Shown here: in pieces, positions 44,802-59,300 of the stretch | Layout of the letters: every line of letters begins with the position of its first letter | Position numbering within the stretch: the first letter of the stretch is position 1 | NCBI GenBank assembly: GCA_016169945.1 | Contig: JADLSH010000099.1 | Coordinates: forward strand, 620,001-684,000 | DNA from: Trachythela sp. YZ-2020 | Taxonomy: Eukaryota > Cnidaria > Anthozoa > Malacalcyonacea > Clavulariidae | Direction of reading: 5' to 3' | DNA length: 64,000 nucleotides | Program-made: the position numbers and the translations under genes | Notes under the pieces: generated by a model | Told to the model about the DNA's origin: nothing | Seen by the model: the letters and a program-made list of their open reading frames with translations, nothing else | The model's database searches: none

Positions 44802-47800
44802 ATGGTTATTTGGTTTTATCGTTATATGGTTATGTGTTTATGGGTTATGTGGTTATATTGTTATGTGGTTATCTGGTTATGGGGTTATATGGTTATCTGG
44901 TTATGTGGTTATATGGTTACGTGGTTATGTGATTATGTGGTTATATGGTTATATTGTTATGCGGTTATGTGCTATGTGGTTATTTGGTTATGTGGTTATG
45001 TGGTTATGTGGTTATGTGGTTATGCGGTTACATGGTTATGTCGTTATGTGGTTATGTGGTTATATGGCTTAATGGTTGTGTGGTTTAATGGTTATGTGGG
45101 TATGTGGTTATATGGTTATATGGTTATGTGGTTATGTCATTATATGGTTCAATGGTTATGTGCTTTATTTGTTATGTGTTTATGTGGTTATGTGGTTATG
45201 TAGTTATATGATTATATGGTTAAGTGGTTATGTGGTTATATGGTTAATGGTTATATGGGTAAGTGGTTATATTGTTATGTGTTTATGTAGTTATGTGGTT
45301 ATATCGTTATATTGTTATGTGGTTATGTGGTTAAATGGTTATATTATTATATTGTTATATGGTTATATGGTTATATGTTTATATGGTTATATGGTTATAT
45401 GGTTATATGGTTATTTGGCAATATAGTTATATGGTTTAATGGTTTATTGGTTATGTGGTTATGTGGCTTAATGGCTATGTGGTTATGTGGTTATGTGGTC
45501 ATCTGGTTATCTGGTTAACTGGTTATGTGGTTACGTGGTTATGTCCTTATATGTCTATGTGGTTATGTGGTTATGTGGTTATATGGTTATGTGGTTATGT
45601 GGTTATATGGTTATATGGTTATATGGTTATATGGTCATATGGTTATATGGTTATATGGTTATATGGTTATATGGTTATATGGTTATATGGTTATATGGTT
45701 ATAGGGTTATATGGTTATATGGTTATATGGTTATATGGTTATATGGTTATATGGTTATATGGTTATATGGTTGTATGGTTATGCGGTTATGTGGTTATGT
45801 GATTGTATGGTTATGTGGTTATGTGGTTATGTGGTTATATGGTTTAATGGTTATGTGACTTAATGGTTTTATCGTTATATGGTTATGTGTTTATGTGGTT
45901 ATGTGGTTATATAGTTATATGGTTATGTGGTTATGTGGTTATGTGGTTATGTGGTTATGTGGTTATGTGGTTATGTGGTTATGGGGTTATATGGTTATAT
46001 GGTTATGTTGTTATTTGGTTATATGGTTGTATCTTTAAATGGTTATATGGTTAGATGGTTATATGGTTATATGGTTATATGGTTATATAGTTACATGCTT
46101 TGAAGTTTTAATGGTGATGTGGTTATGTGGTTATATGGTTTAATGGTTATGTGGTTATGTGGTTACGTGGTTATGTGGTTATGTGGTTACGTGGTTATGT
46201 CGTTATATGGTTATGTGGTTATGTTGTTTAATGGTTATGTGGTTTAATGGTTATCTGGTTATGTGGTTATATGATTACGTGGTTATGTGATTATGTGGTT
46301 ATATGGTTATATGGTTATATGGTTATATGGTTATATGGTTATATGGTTATATGGTTATATGGTTATATGGTTATATTGTTATATGGTTATATGGTTATAT
46401 GGCTGTATGGTTATGCGGTTATAAGGTTATGTGGTTGTATGGTTATGTGGTTATGTGGTTATATGGTTTAATGGTTATGTGACTTAATGGTTATTTGGTT
46501 TTATCGTTATATGGTTATGTGTTTATGGGTTATGTGGTTATATTGTTATGTGGTTATGTGGTTATCTGGTTATGGGGTTATATGGTTTTCTGGTTATGTG
46601 GTTATATGGTTACGTGGTTATGTGATTATGTGGTTATATGGTTATATTGTTATGCGGTTATGTGCTATGTGGTTATTTGGTTATGTGGTTATGTGGTTAT
46701 GTGGTTATGTGGTTATGTGGTTATGCGGTTACATGGTTATGTCGTTATGTGGTTATGTGGTTATATGGCTTAATGGTTGTGTGGTTTAATGGTTATGTGG
46801 GTATGTGGTTATATGGTTATATGGTTATGTGGTTATGTCATTATATGGTTCAATGGTTATGTGCTTTATTTGTTATGTGTTTATGTGGTTATGTGGTTAT
46901 GTAGTTATATGATTATATGGTTAAGTGGTTATGTGGTTATATGGTTAATGGTTATATGGGTAAGTGGTTATATTGTTATGTGTTTATGTAGTTATGTGGT
47001 TATATCGTTATATTGTTATGTGGTTATGTGGTTAAATGGTTATATTATTATATTGTTATATGGTTATATGGTTATATGTTTATATGGTTATATGGTTATA
47101 TGGTTATATGGTTATTTGGCAATATAGTTATATGGTTTAATGGTTTATTGGTTATGTGGTTATGTGGCTTAATGGCTATGTGGTTATGTGGTTATGTGGT
47201 CATCTGGTTATCTGGTTAAGTGGTTATGTGGTTACGTGGTTATGTCCTTATATGTCTATGTGGTTATGTGGTTATGTGGTTATATGGTTATGTGGTTATG
47301 TGGTTATATGGTTATATGGTTATATGGTTATATGGTCATATGGTTATATGGTTATATGGTTATATGGTTATATGGTTATATGGTTATATGGTTATATGGT
47401 TATATGGTTATAGGGTTATATGGTTATATGGTTATATGGTTATATGGTTATATGGTTATATGGTTATATGGTTATATGGTTATATGGTTGTATGGTTATG
47501 CGGTTATGTGGTTATGTGATTGTATGGTTATGTGGTTATGTGGTTATGTGGTTATATGGTTTAATGGTTATGTGACTTAATGGTTTTATCGTTATATGGT
47601 TATGTGTTTATGTGGTTATGTGGTTATATAGTTATATGGTTATGTGGTTATGTGGTTATGTGGTTATGTGGTTATGTGGTTATGGGGTTATATGGTTATA
47701 TGGTTATGTTGTTATTTGGTTATATGGTTGTATCTTTAAATGGTTATATGGTTATATGGTTATATGGTTATATGGTTATATAGTTACATGCTTTGAAGTT

Positions 47801-48200
47801 TTAATGGTGATGTGGTTATGTGGTTATATGGTTTAATGGTTATGTGGTTATGTGGTTACGTGGTTATGTGGTTATGTGGTTACGTGGTTATGTCGTTATA
47901 TGGTTATGTGGTTATGTTGTTTAATGGTTATGTGGTTTAATGGTTATCTGGTTATGTGGTTATATGATTACGTGGTTATGTGATTATGTGGTTATATGGT
48001 TATATTGTTATGCGGTTATGTGTTATGTGGTTATTTGGTTATGTGGTTATGTGGTTATGTGGTTATGTGGTTATGTGGTTATGTGGTTATGTGGTTATGT
48101 GGTTATGTGGTTATGCGGTTACATGGTTATGTCGTTATGTGTTTATGTGTTTATATGGCTTAATGGTTATGTGGTCTAATGGTTATGTGGGTATGTGGTT
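44802..48200 (+). repeat. 1.7 kb higher-order tandem pair
   Basis: Strings at 44802, 45076, 45312, 45455 and 45863 recur at 46487, 46777, 47013, 47156 and 47580, an offset of 1685-1717. They recur again about 11.95 kb to the right. Confidence 0.87.
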
Positions 48201-48916
48201 ATATGGTTATGTGGTTATGTCATTATATGGTTCAATGGTTATGTGCTTTATTTGTTATGTGTTTATCTGGTTATGTGGTTATGTAGTTACATGATTATAT
48301 GGTTAAGTGGTTATGTGGTTATATGCTTTAATGGTTATATGGTTAAGTGGTTACATTGTTATGTGTTTATGTAGTTATGTGGTTATATCGTTATATTGTT
48401 ATGTGGTTATGTGGTTATATGGTTATATTATTATATTGTTATATGGTTATATGGTTATATGTTTATACGGTTATATGTTTATATGGTTATATGGTTATTT
48501 GGCTATATAGTTATATGGTTTAATGGTTTATTGGTTATGTGGTTATGAGGCTAAATATATATGTGGTTATGTGGTTACGTGGTCATGTGGTTATGTGGTT
48601 ATGTGGTTACGTGTTTATGTCCTTATATGTCTATGTGGTTATGTGGTTATGTGGTTATATGGTTATGTGGTTATATGGTTATATGGTTATATGGTTATAT
48701 GGTTATATGGTTATATGGTTATATGGTTATATGGTTATATGGTTATATGGTTATTTGGTTATATGGTTATATGGTTATATGGTTATATGGTTATAGGGTT
48801 ATAGGGTTATATGGTTATATGGTTATATGGTTATATGGTTGTATGGTTATGCGGTTATGTGGTTATGTGATTGTATGGTTATGTGGTTATGTGGTTATGT
48901 GGTTATATGGTTTAAT

Positions 48917-49048
48917 GAATTCACTATTCTTTCTGTTGGTCCGAATACATGGAATTCTTTTCCACCACATATTACGGCTAAAATCACTATTTCCTCTTTC
49001 AAGAATCAATTACGCATTTTCCTACTTGGAAATTATAATGTCGCATAG
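48917..49048 (+). pseudogene. LINE C-terminal fragment (second family), copy 1
   Basis: The frame reads EFTILSVGPNTWNSFPPHIT then SSFKNQLRIFLLGNYNVA to TAG (49046-49048). The GPNTWNSFPPHI and SFKNQLRIFLL strings match the last residues of many LINE ORF2 proteins (WN-LP-I followed by FK--L---LL). Only the extreme C-terminus remains; upstream codons are satellite. It differs from the family at 28621 and so is a second lineage. Confidence 0.75.
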
Positions 49049-49365
49049 ACGTCGAAATCGACATGTTTTAGTTATTAACTTGTATATTATGTAGTAATGT
49101 ATGTGTGTTTTGAACTTGAACAAAGATATGGTCTTATTTTGAATTATCATAGTGAACTAGGGGGTCTCATGACTACTGCCATTGGGCCTCCTCTTCTCTA
49201 AATTTACTTATTATAATATTATTTTAGTTGACGAGATGGCCTCTTAATATAAGCCTTTTAGCTTCTTGAGGTCTTCTCGCTACTGCTCAGCATTGATATT
49301 CAAATTATAATTTATGTAAATATCTATACTCTTGTTGTGTTGTGGCAAATAAATGATTGATTGAT
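48917..49365 (+). mobile_element. Second LINE family, 5'-truncated 3' end, copy 1
   Basis: A 450 bp non-satellite segment: 43 codons of a LINE C-terminus, about 310 bp of 3' untranslated region, then CAAATAAATGATTGATTGATGG. A short (TGAT)n tail after AAATAAA is usual for CR1/L2-like LINEs. Array lies on both sides. Confidence 0.8.
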
Positions 49366-52300
49366 GGTTATATGGTTATATGGTTATATGGTTATATGGT
49401 TATATGGTTATATGGTTATATGGTTATATGGTTATATGGTTGTATGGTTATGCGGTTATGTGGTTATGTGGTTGTATGGTTATGTGGTTATGTGGTTATA
49501 TGGTTTAATGGTTATGTGACTTAATGGTTATTTGGTTTTATCGTTATATGGTTGTGTGTTTATGTGGTTATGTAGTTATATGGTTATGTGGTTATGTTGT
49601 TATGTGGTTATTGGGTTATATGGTTATATGGTTATGTGGTTATTTGGTTATATTGTTGTATCTTTATATGGTTAAATGGTTATATGGTTATATGGTTATA
49701 TGGTTATATAGTTACATGCTTTATAGTTTTAATGGTGATGTGGTTATGTTGTTATATGGTTTAATGGATATGTGGTTACGTGGTTATGTGGTTATGTGGT
49801 TACGTGGTTATGTCGTAATATGGTTATGTGGTTATGTTGTTTAATGGTTATGTGGTTTAATGGTTATCTGGTTATGTGGTTATGTGATTATGTGGTTATA
49901 TGGTTATATTGTTATGCGGTTATGTGTTATGTGGTTATTTGTTATGTGTTTATGTGGTTATGTGGTTATGTAGTTGTATGATTATATGGTTAAGTGGTGA
50001 TGTGGTTATATGGTTTAATGGTTATATGGTTAAGTGGTTATATTGTTATGTGTTTATGTAGTTATGTGGTTATATCGTTATATTGTTATGTGGTTATGTG
50101 GTTATATGGTTATATTATTATATTGTTATATGGTTATATGGTTATACGTTTATATGGTTATATGGTTATATGGTTATATGGTTATTTGGCTATATAGTTA
50201 TATGGTTTAATGGTTTATTGGTTATGTGGTTATGTGGTAATGTGGCTTAATGGCTATGTGGTTATGTGGTTATGTGGTCATGTGGTTATGTGGTTAAGTG
50301 GTTATGTGGTTACGTGTTTATGTCCTTATATGTCTATGTGGTTATGTGGTTATATGGTTATGTGGTTATATGGTTATATGGTTATATGGTTATATGGTTA
50401 TACGGTTATATGGTTATATGGTTATATGGTTATATGGTTATATGGTTATATGGTTATATGGTTATATGGTTATATGGTTATATGGTTATATGGTTATATG
50501 GTTATATGGTTATATGGTTATATGGTTATATGGTTATATGGTTGTATGGTTATGCGGTTATGTGGTTATGTGGTTGTATGGTTATGTGGTTATGTGGTTA
50601 TGTGGTTATATGGTTTAATGGTTATGTGACTTAATGGTTATTTGGTTTTATCGTTATATGGTTATGTGTTTATGTGGTTATGTGGTTATATGGTTATGTG
50701 GTTATGTTGTTATGTGGTTATGTGGTTATGTGGTTATGGGGTTATATGGTTATATGGTTATGTGGTTATTTGGTTATATGGTTGTATCTTTAAATGGTTA
50801 TATGGTTATATGGTTATATGGTTATATAGTTACATGCTTTGAAGTTTTAATGGTGATGTGGTTATGTGGTTATATGGTTTAATGGTTATGTGGTTATGTG
50901 GTTACGTGGTTATGTGGTTATGTGGTTACGTGGTTATGTCGTTATATGGTTATATGGTTATATGGTTATATGGTTATATGGTTATATGGTTATATGGTTA
51001 TATGGTTATATGGTTATATGGTTATATGGTTATATGGTTATATGGTTATATGGTTATATGGTTATATGGTTATATGGTTATATGGTTATATGGTTATATG
51101 GTTGTATGGTTATGCGGTTATGCGGTTATGTGGTTGTATGGTTATGTGGTAATGTGGTTATGTGGTTATATGGTTTAATGGTTATGTGACTTAATGGTTA
51201 TTTGGTTTTATCGTTATATGGTTATGTGTTTATGTGGATATGTGGTTATATGGTTATGTGGTTATGTTGTTATGTGGTTATGTGGTTATGTGGTTATGTG
51301 GTTATGTGATTATGGGGTTATATGGTTATATGGTTATGTGGTTATTTGGTTATATGGTTGTATCTTTAAATGGTTATATGGTTATATGGTTATATAGTTA
51401 CATGCTTTGAAGTTTTAATGGTGATGTGGTTATGTGGTTATATGGTTTAATGGTTATGTGGTTATGTGGTTACGTGGTTATGTGGTTATGTGGTTACGTG
51501 GTTATGTCGTTATATGGTTATGTGGTTATGTTGTTTAATGGTTATGTGGTTTAATGGTTATCTGGTTATGTGGTTATATGATTACGTGGTTATGTGATTA
51601 TGTGGTTATATGGTTATATTGTTATGCGGTTATGTGTTATGTGGTTATTTGGTTATATGGTTATGTGGTTATGTGGTTATGTGGTTATGTGGTTATGTGG
51701 TTATGTGGTTATGCGGTTACATGGTTATGTCGTTATGTGGTTATGTGTTTATATGGCTTAATGGTTATGTGGTTTAATGGTTATGTGGGTATGTGGTTAT
51801 ATGGTTATGTGGTTATGTCATTATATGGTTCAATGGTTAGGTGCTTTATTTGTTATGTGTTTATCTGGTTATGTGGTTATGTAGTTATATGATTATATGG
51901 TTAAGTGGTTATGTGGTTATATGCTTTAATGGTTATATGGTTAAGTGGTTACATTGTTATGTGTTTATGTAGTTATGTGGTTATATCGTTATATTGTTAT
52001 GTGGTTATATGGTTATATTATTATATTGTTATATGGTTATATGGTTATATGTTTATACGGTTATATGTGGTTATGTGGTTACGTGGTTATGTGGTTATAT
52101 TGTTATATGGTTATATGGTGATATGGTTATATGGTTATATGGTTATATGGTTATATGGTTATATGGTTATATGGTTATATGGTTATATGGTTATATGGTT
52201 ATATGGTTATATGGTTATAGGGTTATATGGTTATATGGTCATATGGTTATATGATTGTATGGTTATGCGGTTATGTGGTTATGTGGTTGTATGGTTATGT

Positions 52301-52610
52301 GGTTATGTGGTTGTATGGTTTAATGGTTATGTGACTAAATGGTTATTTGGTTTTATCGTTTTATCGTTATGTGTTTATGTGGTATGTGGTTATATGGTTA
52401 TGTGGTTATGTGGTTATGGGGTTATGGGGTTATATGGTTATATGGTTATCTGGTTATTTGGTTATGTGGTTATGTGGTTATGTGAATACGTCGTTATGTG
52501 GTTATGTGGTTATGTGGTTTTGTGGTTATGTGGTTACATGGTTATGTCGTTATATGGGCATGTGGTTATACGGTTATGTGGTAATGTGGTTATGTGGTTA
52601 TGTGGTTATA
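49366..52610 (+). repeat. GGTTATAT octamer satellite, block 9
   Basis: Array with recurring 0.56-1.1 kb units marked by TGGTTTTATCGTTATATGG (about 49533, 50644, 51204, variant at 52350). Pure tracts lie at about 50407-50541 and 50944-51100. Confidence 0.95.
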
Positions 52611-52661
52611 CCACATAGCCATTAAGACCACATAGCCATTAAAACCACATAGCCATTAAGA
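52611..52661 (-). repeat. Three inverted 17 bp satellite units, LINE copy 3 junction
   Basis: Units at 52611, 52628 and 52645, identical in order to copy 2. Confidence 0.93.
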
Positions 52662-53186
52662 ATCAGGAAGTTTCTTAGCCTTGACTGTACACAGACCCCG
52701 GTAAACGCATTTGTGGTTAGTCGTCTCGATTATTGCAACAGCTTATTGTTTGGATTACCTGACAACCAATTACGTAAGCTCCAACGTGTCCAGAACGCAG
52801 CTGCGAGGCTCATTTGTAATGGTGGACGGTTTAACCATATTACTCCTTCTCTAATGGGTCTTCACTGGCTAAATATAACCTACAGAATTCAATTCAAAAT
52901 CTTGCTTCTCAAGTTCACAGCACTTAACGGACTTGCTCCAGAATATATTTCAGAACTCTTAGAACTAAAGATTACGTCGAGATATAATCTTAGATCATCG
53001 AATGACAAGCACCTACTAGAGCATCCGAAAATAAGAAGTAAAGCTACTCTGGGTCACCGCTCCTTTAATGTTGCGGCACCCAAGCTCTGGAACAATCTTC
53101 CAAATGGTCTGCGCACTATTTCGAACGTTGATAGTTTTAAACGTATGCTTAAAACGCACCTTTTTAAAATAGCATACAACTGTTAA
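52662..53186 (+). pseudogene. LINE ORF2 C-terminal fragment, copy 3
   Basis: 174 open codons whose protein equals copy 2 over the 157 residues from VVSRLDYCN on. Retention of an open frame in all three copies probably reflects youth of the duplications and not selection, because no start or catalytic part exists. Confidence 0.88.
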
Positions 53187-53357
53187 AATATTTGTTTACA
53201 TTTATTATTCTTAGTTAGTACTTATAGTTTGATGTAAATATTTTTAAATCTAAATAACTACTATCATGACTTTGTAAATCCTGTAATTGGGTCTCTTTTG
53301 TAATGCGCCTGTGAGCATCTTTTTATGAAACAGGCTCAATATAAGTAATTAAATTAT
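52662..53357 (+). mobile_element. 5'-truncated LINE, copy 3
   Basis: Nearly identical to copy 2. The 3' hairpin is damaged (CAGGCTC). It lies 11992 bp after copy 2. Confidence 0.9.
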
Positions 53358-56300
53358 GTTATATGGTTTAATGGTTATATGGTTATGCGGCTATATGGTT
53401 AAATGGTCTAATGGTTATGTGGTTATGCGGTTATGTGGTTTATTGGTTATGTACTTATATGGTTTAATGGTTTAATTGTTATATGGTTATGTGGTTATAT
53501 GGTTATATGGTTATATGGTTATATGGTTATATGGTTATATGGTTATAGGGTTATATGGTAATATGGTTATATGGTTATATGGTTATATGGTTATATGGTT
53601 TAATGGTTTAATGGTTATATGGTAATATGAATATGTCGTTATGTGGTTATATGGTTTAATGGTTATATGGTTATTGGTTATATGGTTATGTGGTTATGTG
53701 GTTTTGTGGTTATGTGCTTATATGGTTATATGGTAATGTGGTTATGATGTTATGTGGTTATGTGCTTGTGTGTTTATATGGTTATGTCGTTATATGGTTA
53801 TGTGGTTATGTGGTTTTGTTGTTATGTGGTTATATGGTTATATGGGTATGTGATTGTGTGGTTATGTGGTTATATGGTTACATGATTATGGTTATGTAGT
53901 TATGTGGTTTAATGGTTATCTGGTTTTTCGTTATGTGGTTATGTAGTTATGTGGTTTTGTGGTTATGTGGTTATATGGTTATATGGTCATGTGGTTGTGT
54001 GGTTATATGGTTATACGGTTATATTGTTATATGGTTATATGATTATGGGGCTATGTGGTTATATGGTTATATGGTAATGCGGTTATGTGGTTATATGGTT
54101 TAAAGGTATATGGTTATGCGGGTATATGGTTATATGGTCTAATGGTTATGTGGCTATGTGATTATATGGTTATATGGTTTTAATGGTTTAATCGTTATAT
54201 GGTTATATGGTTATGCGGTTATATATGGTTATATGGTTATATGGTTATATGGTTATATGGTTATATGGTAATATGGTAATATGGTTATATGGTTATATAG
54301 TTATATGATTATTTATTTATATGGTTTAATGGTTTAATGGTTATATGGTTTAATGGTTATATGGTTTAATGGTTATCTGGATATGTGGTTATGTGGTTAT
54401 ATGGTTACGTGGTTATGTGATTATGTGGTTATTTGGTTATGTCGTTATATGGTTATGTGGTTATGTGGTTTTGTTTTTATGTGGTTATATGGTTACATGG
54501 TTATATGATTGTGTGGTTATGTGGTTATATGGTTACATGATTATGTCGTTATGTGGTTATGTGGTTTAATGTTTATCTGGTTTTTTCGTTATATGGTTAT
54601 GTGGTTATGTGGTTTTGTGTTTATGTGGTTATATGGTTATATGGTTATATGGTCATGTGGCTATGTGGTTATGTGGTTATATGGTTATATGGTTAAGTGG
54701 TTATATGGTTATATGGTTATATGGTTATATGGTTATATGGTTATATGGTTATATGGTTATATGGTTATATGGTTATACGGTTATATTGTTATATGGTTAT
54801 ATGATTATGGGGCTATGTGGTTATATGGTTATATGGTAATGCGGTTATGTGGTTATATGGTTTAATGGGTATATGGTTATGCGGGTATATGGTTATATGG
54901 TCTAATGGTTATGTGGCTATGTGATTATGTGGTTATATGGTTATATGTTTTAATGGTTTAATCGTTATATGGTTATATGGTTATGCGGTTATATGGTTAT
55001 ATGGTTATATGGTTATATGGTTATATGGTTATATGGTAATATGGTAATATGGTTATATGGTTATATAGTTATATGATTATTTATTTATATGGTTTAATGG
55101 TTTAATGGTTATATGGTTTAATGGTTATATGGTTTAATGGTTATCTGGATATGTGGTTATGTGGTTATATGGTTACGTGGTTATGTGATTATGTGGTTAT
55201 GTGGTTATGTCGTTATATGGTTATGTGGTTATGTGGTTTTGTTTTTATGTGGTTATATGGTTACATGGTTATATGATTGTGTGGTTATGTGGTTATATGG
55301 TTACATGATTATGTCGTTATGTGGTTATGTGGTTTAATGTTTATCTAGTGTTTTCGTTCTATGGTTCTGTGGTGCTGTGGTTTTGTGGTTATGTGGTTAT
55401 ATGGTTATATGGTTATATGGTCATGTGGCTATGTGGTTATGTGGTTATATGGTTATATGGTTACATGGTTATATGGTTATATGGTTATATGGTTATACGG
55501 TTATATTGTTATATGGTTATATGGTTATATGGTTATATGGTTATACGGTTATATGGTTATAAGGTTATATTGTTATATGGTTATATGGTTATATAGTAAT
55601 GCGGTTATGTGGTTATATGGTTTAATGGGTAAATGGTTATGCGGGTATATGGTTATATGGTCTAATGGTTATGTGGCTATGTGATTATGTGGTTATATGG
55701 TTATATGTTTTAATGGTTTAATCGTTATATGGTTATATTGTCATATGGTAATATGGTAATATGGTTATATGGTTATATGGTTATATGGTTATATGATTAT
55801 ATATTTATATGGTTTAATGGTTCAATGGTTATATGGTTTAATGGTTATCTGGTTATGTGGTTATGTGGTTATATGGTTGCGTGGTTATGTGATTATGTGG
55901 TTATGTGGTTATGTCGTTATATGGTTATGTGGTTATGTAGTTTTGTTGTTATGTGGTTATATGGTTATATGGTTATGTGATTGTGTGGTTATGTGGTTAT
56001 ATGGTTATATGGTTACATGGTTATATGGTTATATGGTTATATGGTTATACGGTTACATTGTTATATGGTTATATGATTATGGGCTATGTGGTTATATGGT
56101 TATATGGTAATGCGGTTATGTGGTTATATGGTTTAATGGGTATATGATTATGCGGGTATATGGTTATATTGTCTTATGGTTATGTGGCTATGTGGTTATG
56201 TGGTTATATGGTTATATGTTTTAATGGTTTAATCGTTATATGGTTATATGGTTATGTGGTTATATGGTTATATGTTTATGTGGCTATATGGTTATATGGT

Positions 56301-59300
56301 AATATGGTAATATGGTAATATGGTAATATGGTTATATGGTTATATGGTTATATGGTTATATGGTTATATGGTTATATATTTATATGGTTTAATGGTTTAA
56401 TGGTTATATGGTTATATGGTTATATGGTTTAATGGTTATCTGGTTATGTGGTTATATGGTTATGTGATTATGTGTTTATATGGTTATATTGTTATGCGGT
56501 TATGTGTTATGTGATTATTTGGTTATATTGTTATATGGTTTAATGGTTATATGGTTATATGGTTATATGGTTATATGGTTATATGGTTATATGGTTATAT
56601 GGTTATATGGTTATATGGTTATATGGTTATATGGTTATATGGTTATATGGTTATATTGTTATATGGTTATATGGTTATATGGCTGTATGGTTATGCGGTT
56701 ATAAGGTTATGTGGTTGTATGGTTATGTGGTTATGTGGTTATATGGTTTAATGGTTATGTGACTTAATGGTTATTTGGTTTTATCGTTATATGGTTATGT
56801 GTTTATGGGTTATGTGGTTATATTGTTATGTGGTTATGTGGTTATCTGGTTATGGGGTTATCTGGTTATGTGGTTATATGGTTACGTGGTTATGTGATTA
56901 TGTGGTTATATGGTTATATTGTTATGCGGTTATGTGCTATGTGGTTATTTGGTTATGTGGTTATGTGGTTATGTGGTTATGTGGTTATGCGGTTACATGG
57001 TTATGTCGTTATGTGGTTATGTGGTTATATGGCTTAATGGTTGTGTGGTTTAATGGTTATGTGGGTATGTGGTTATATGGTTATATGGTTATGTGGTTAT
57101 GTCATTATATGGTTCAATGGTTATGTGCTTTATTTGTTATGTGTTTATGTGGTTATGTGGTTATGTAGTTATATGATTATATGGTTAAGTGGTTATGTGG
57201 TTATATGGTTAATGGTTATATGGGTAAGTGGTTATATTGTTATGTGTTTATGTAGTTATGTGGTTATATCGTTATATTGTTATGTGGTTATGTGGTTAAA
57301 TGGTTATATTATTATATTGTTATATGGTTATATGGTTATATGTTTATATGGTTATATGGTTATATGGTTATATGGTTATTTGGCAATATAGTTATATGGT
57401 TTAATGGTTTATTGGTTATGTGGTTATGTGGCTTAATGGTTATGTGGTTATGTGGTCATCTGGTTATCTGGTTAACTGGTTATGTGGTTACGTGGTTATG
57501 TCCTTATATGTCTATGTGGTTATGTGGTTATGTGGTTATATGGTTATGTGGTTATGTGGTTATATGGTTATATGGTTATATGGTTATATGGTCATATGGT
57601 TATATGGTTATATGGTTATATGGTTATATGGTTATATGGTTATATGGTTATATGGTTATAGGGTTATATGGTTATATGGTTATATGGTTATATGGTTATA
57701 TGGTTATATGGTTATATGGTTATATGGTTGTATGGTTATGCGGTTATGTGGTTATGTGATTGTATGGTTATGTGGTTATGTGGTTATGTGGTTATATGGT
57801 TTAATGGTTATGTGACTTAATGGTTTTATCGTTATATGGTTATGTGTTTATGTGGTTATGTGGTTATATAGTTATATGGTTATGTGGTTATGTGGTTATG
57901 TGGTTATGTGGTTATGTGGTTATGTGGTTATGTGGTTATGGGTTATATGGTTATATGGTTATGTTGTTATTTGGTTATATGGTTGTATCTTTAAATGGTT
58001 ATATGGTTAGATGGTTATATGGTTATATGGTTATATGGTTATATAGTTACATGCTTTGAAGTTTTAATGGTGATGTGGTTATGTGGTTATATGGTTTAAT
58101 GGTTATGTGGTTATGTGGTTACGTGGTTATGTGGTTATGTGGTTACGTGGTTATGTCGTTATATGGTATGTGGTTATGTTGTTTAATGGTTATGTGGTTT
58201 AATGGTTATCTGGTTATGTGGTTATATGATTACGTGGTTATGTGATTATGTGGTTATATGGTTATATGGTTATATGGTTATATGGTTATATGGTTATATG
58301 GTTATATGGTTATATGGTTATATGGTTATATGGTTATATGGTTATATGGTTATATGGCTGTATGGTTATGCGGTTATAAGGTTATGTGGTTGTATGGTTA
58401 TGTGGTTATGTGGTTATATGGTTTAATGGTTATGTGACTTAATGGTTATTTGGTTTTATCGTTATATGGTTATGTGTTTATGGGTTATGTGGTTATATTG
58501 TTATGTGGTTATGTGGTTATCTGGTTATGGGGTTATATGGTTTTCTGGTTATGTGGTTATATGGTTACGTGGTTATGTGATTATGTGGTTATATGGTTAT
58601 ATTGTTATGCGGTTATGTGCTATGTGGTTATTTGGTTATGTGGTTATGTGGTTATGTGGTTATGTGGTTATGTGGTTATGCGGTTACATGGTTATGTCGT
58701 TATGTGGTTATGTGGTTATATGGCTTAATGGTTGTGTGGTTTAATGGTTATGTGGGTATGTGGTTATATGGTTATATGGTTATGTGGTTATGTCATTATA
58801 TGGTTCAATGGTTATGTGCTTTATTTGTTATGTGTTTATGTGGTTATGTGGTTATGTATTTATATGATTATATGGTTAAGTGGTTATGTGGTTATATGGT
58901 TAATGGTTATATGGGTAAGTGGTTATATTGTTATGTGTTTATGTAGTTATGTGGTTATATCGTTATATTGTTATGTGGTTATGTGGTTAAATGGTTATAT
59001 TATTATATTGTTATATGGTTATATGGTTATATGTTTATATGGTTATATGGTTATATGGTTATATGGTTGTTTGGCAATATAGTTATATGGTTTAATGGTT
59101 TATTGGTTATGTGGTTATGTGGCTTAATGGCTATGTGGTTATGTGGTTATGTGGTCATCTGGTTATCTGGTTAAGTGGTTATGTGGTTACGTGGTTTATG
59201 TCCTTATATGTCTATGTGGTTATGTTTATGTGGTTATATGGTTATATGGTTATGTGGTTATGTGGTTATATGGTTATATGGTTATATGGTTATATGGTTA

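Larger units (their letters stand above)
41366..48916 (+). repeat. GGTTATAT octamer satellite, block 8
   Basis: This 7.5 kb array has nested higher-order units: a 760 bp tandem pair (strings at 42395 and 43155) and a roughly 1.7 kb tandem pair (44802 and 46487; 45076 and 46777; 45863 and 47580). The whole block recurs about 11.95 kb to the right. No gene. Confidence 0.95.

Noticed and set aside
28616..52661. A third 12 kb unit from LINE copy 1 to copy 2
   Set aside because: The spacing (12049) suggests it, but 29966-32195 and 34064-39778 have no counterpart in the later units, so only the ends are shared.
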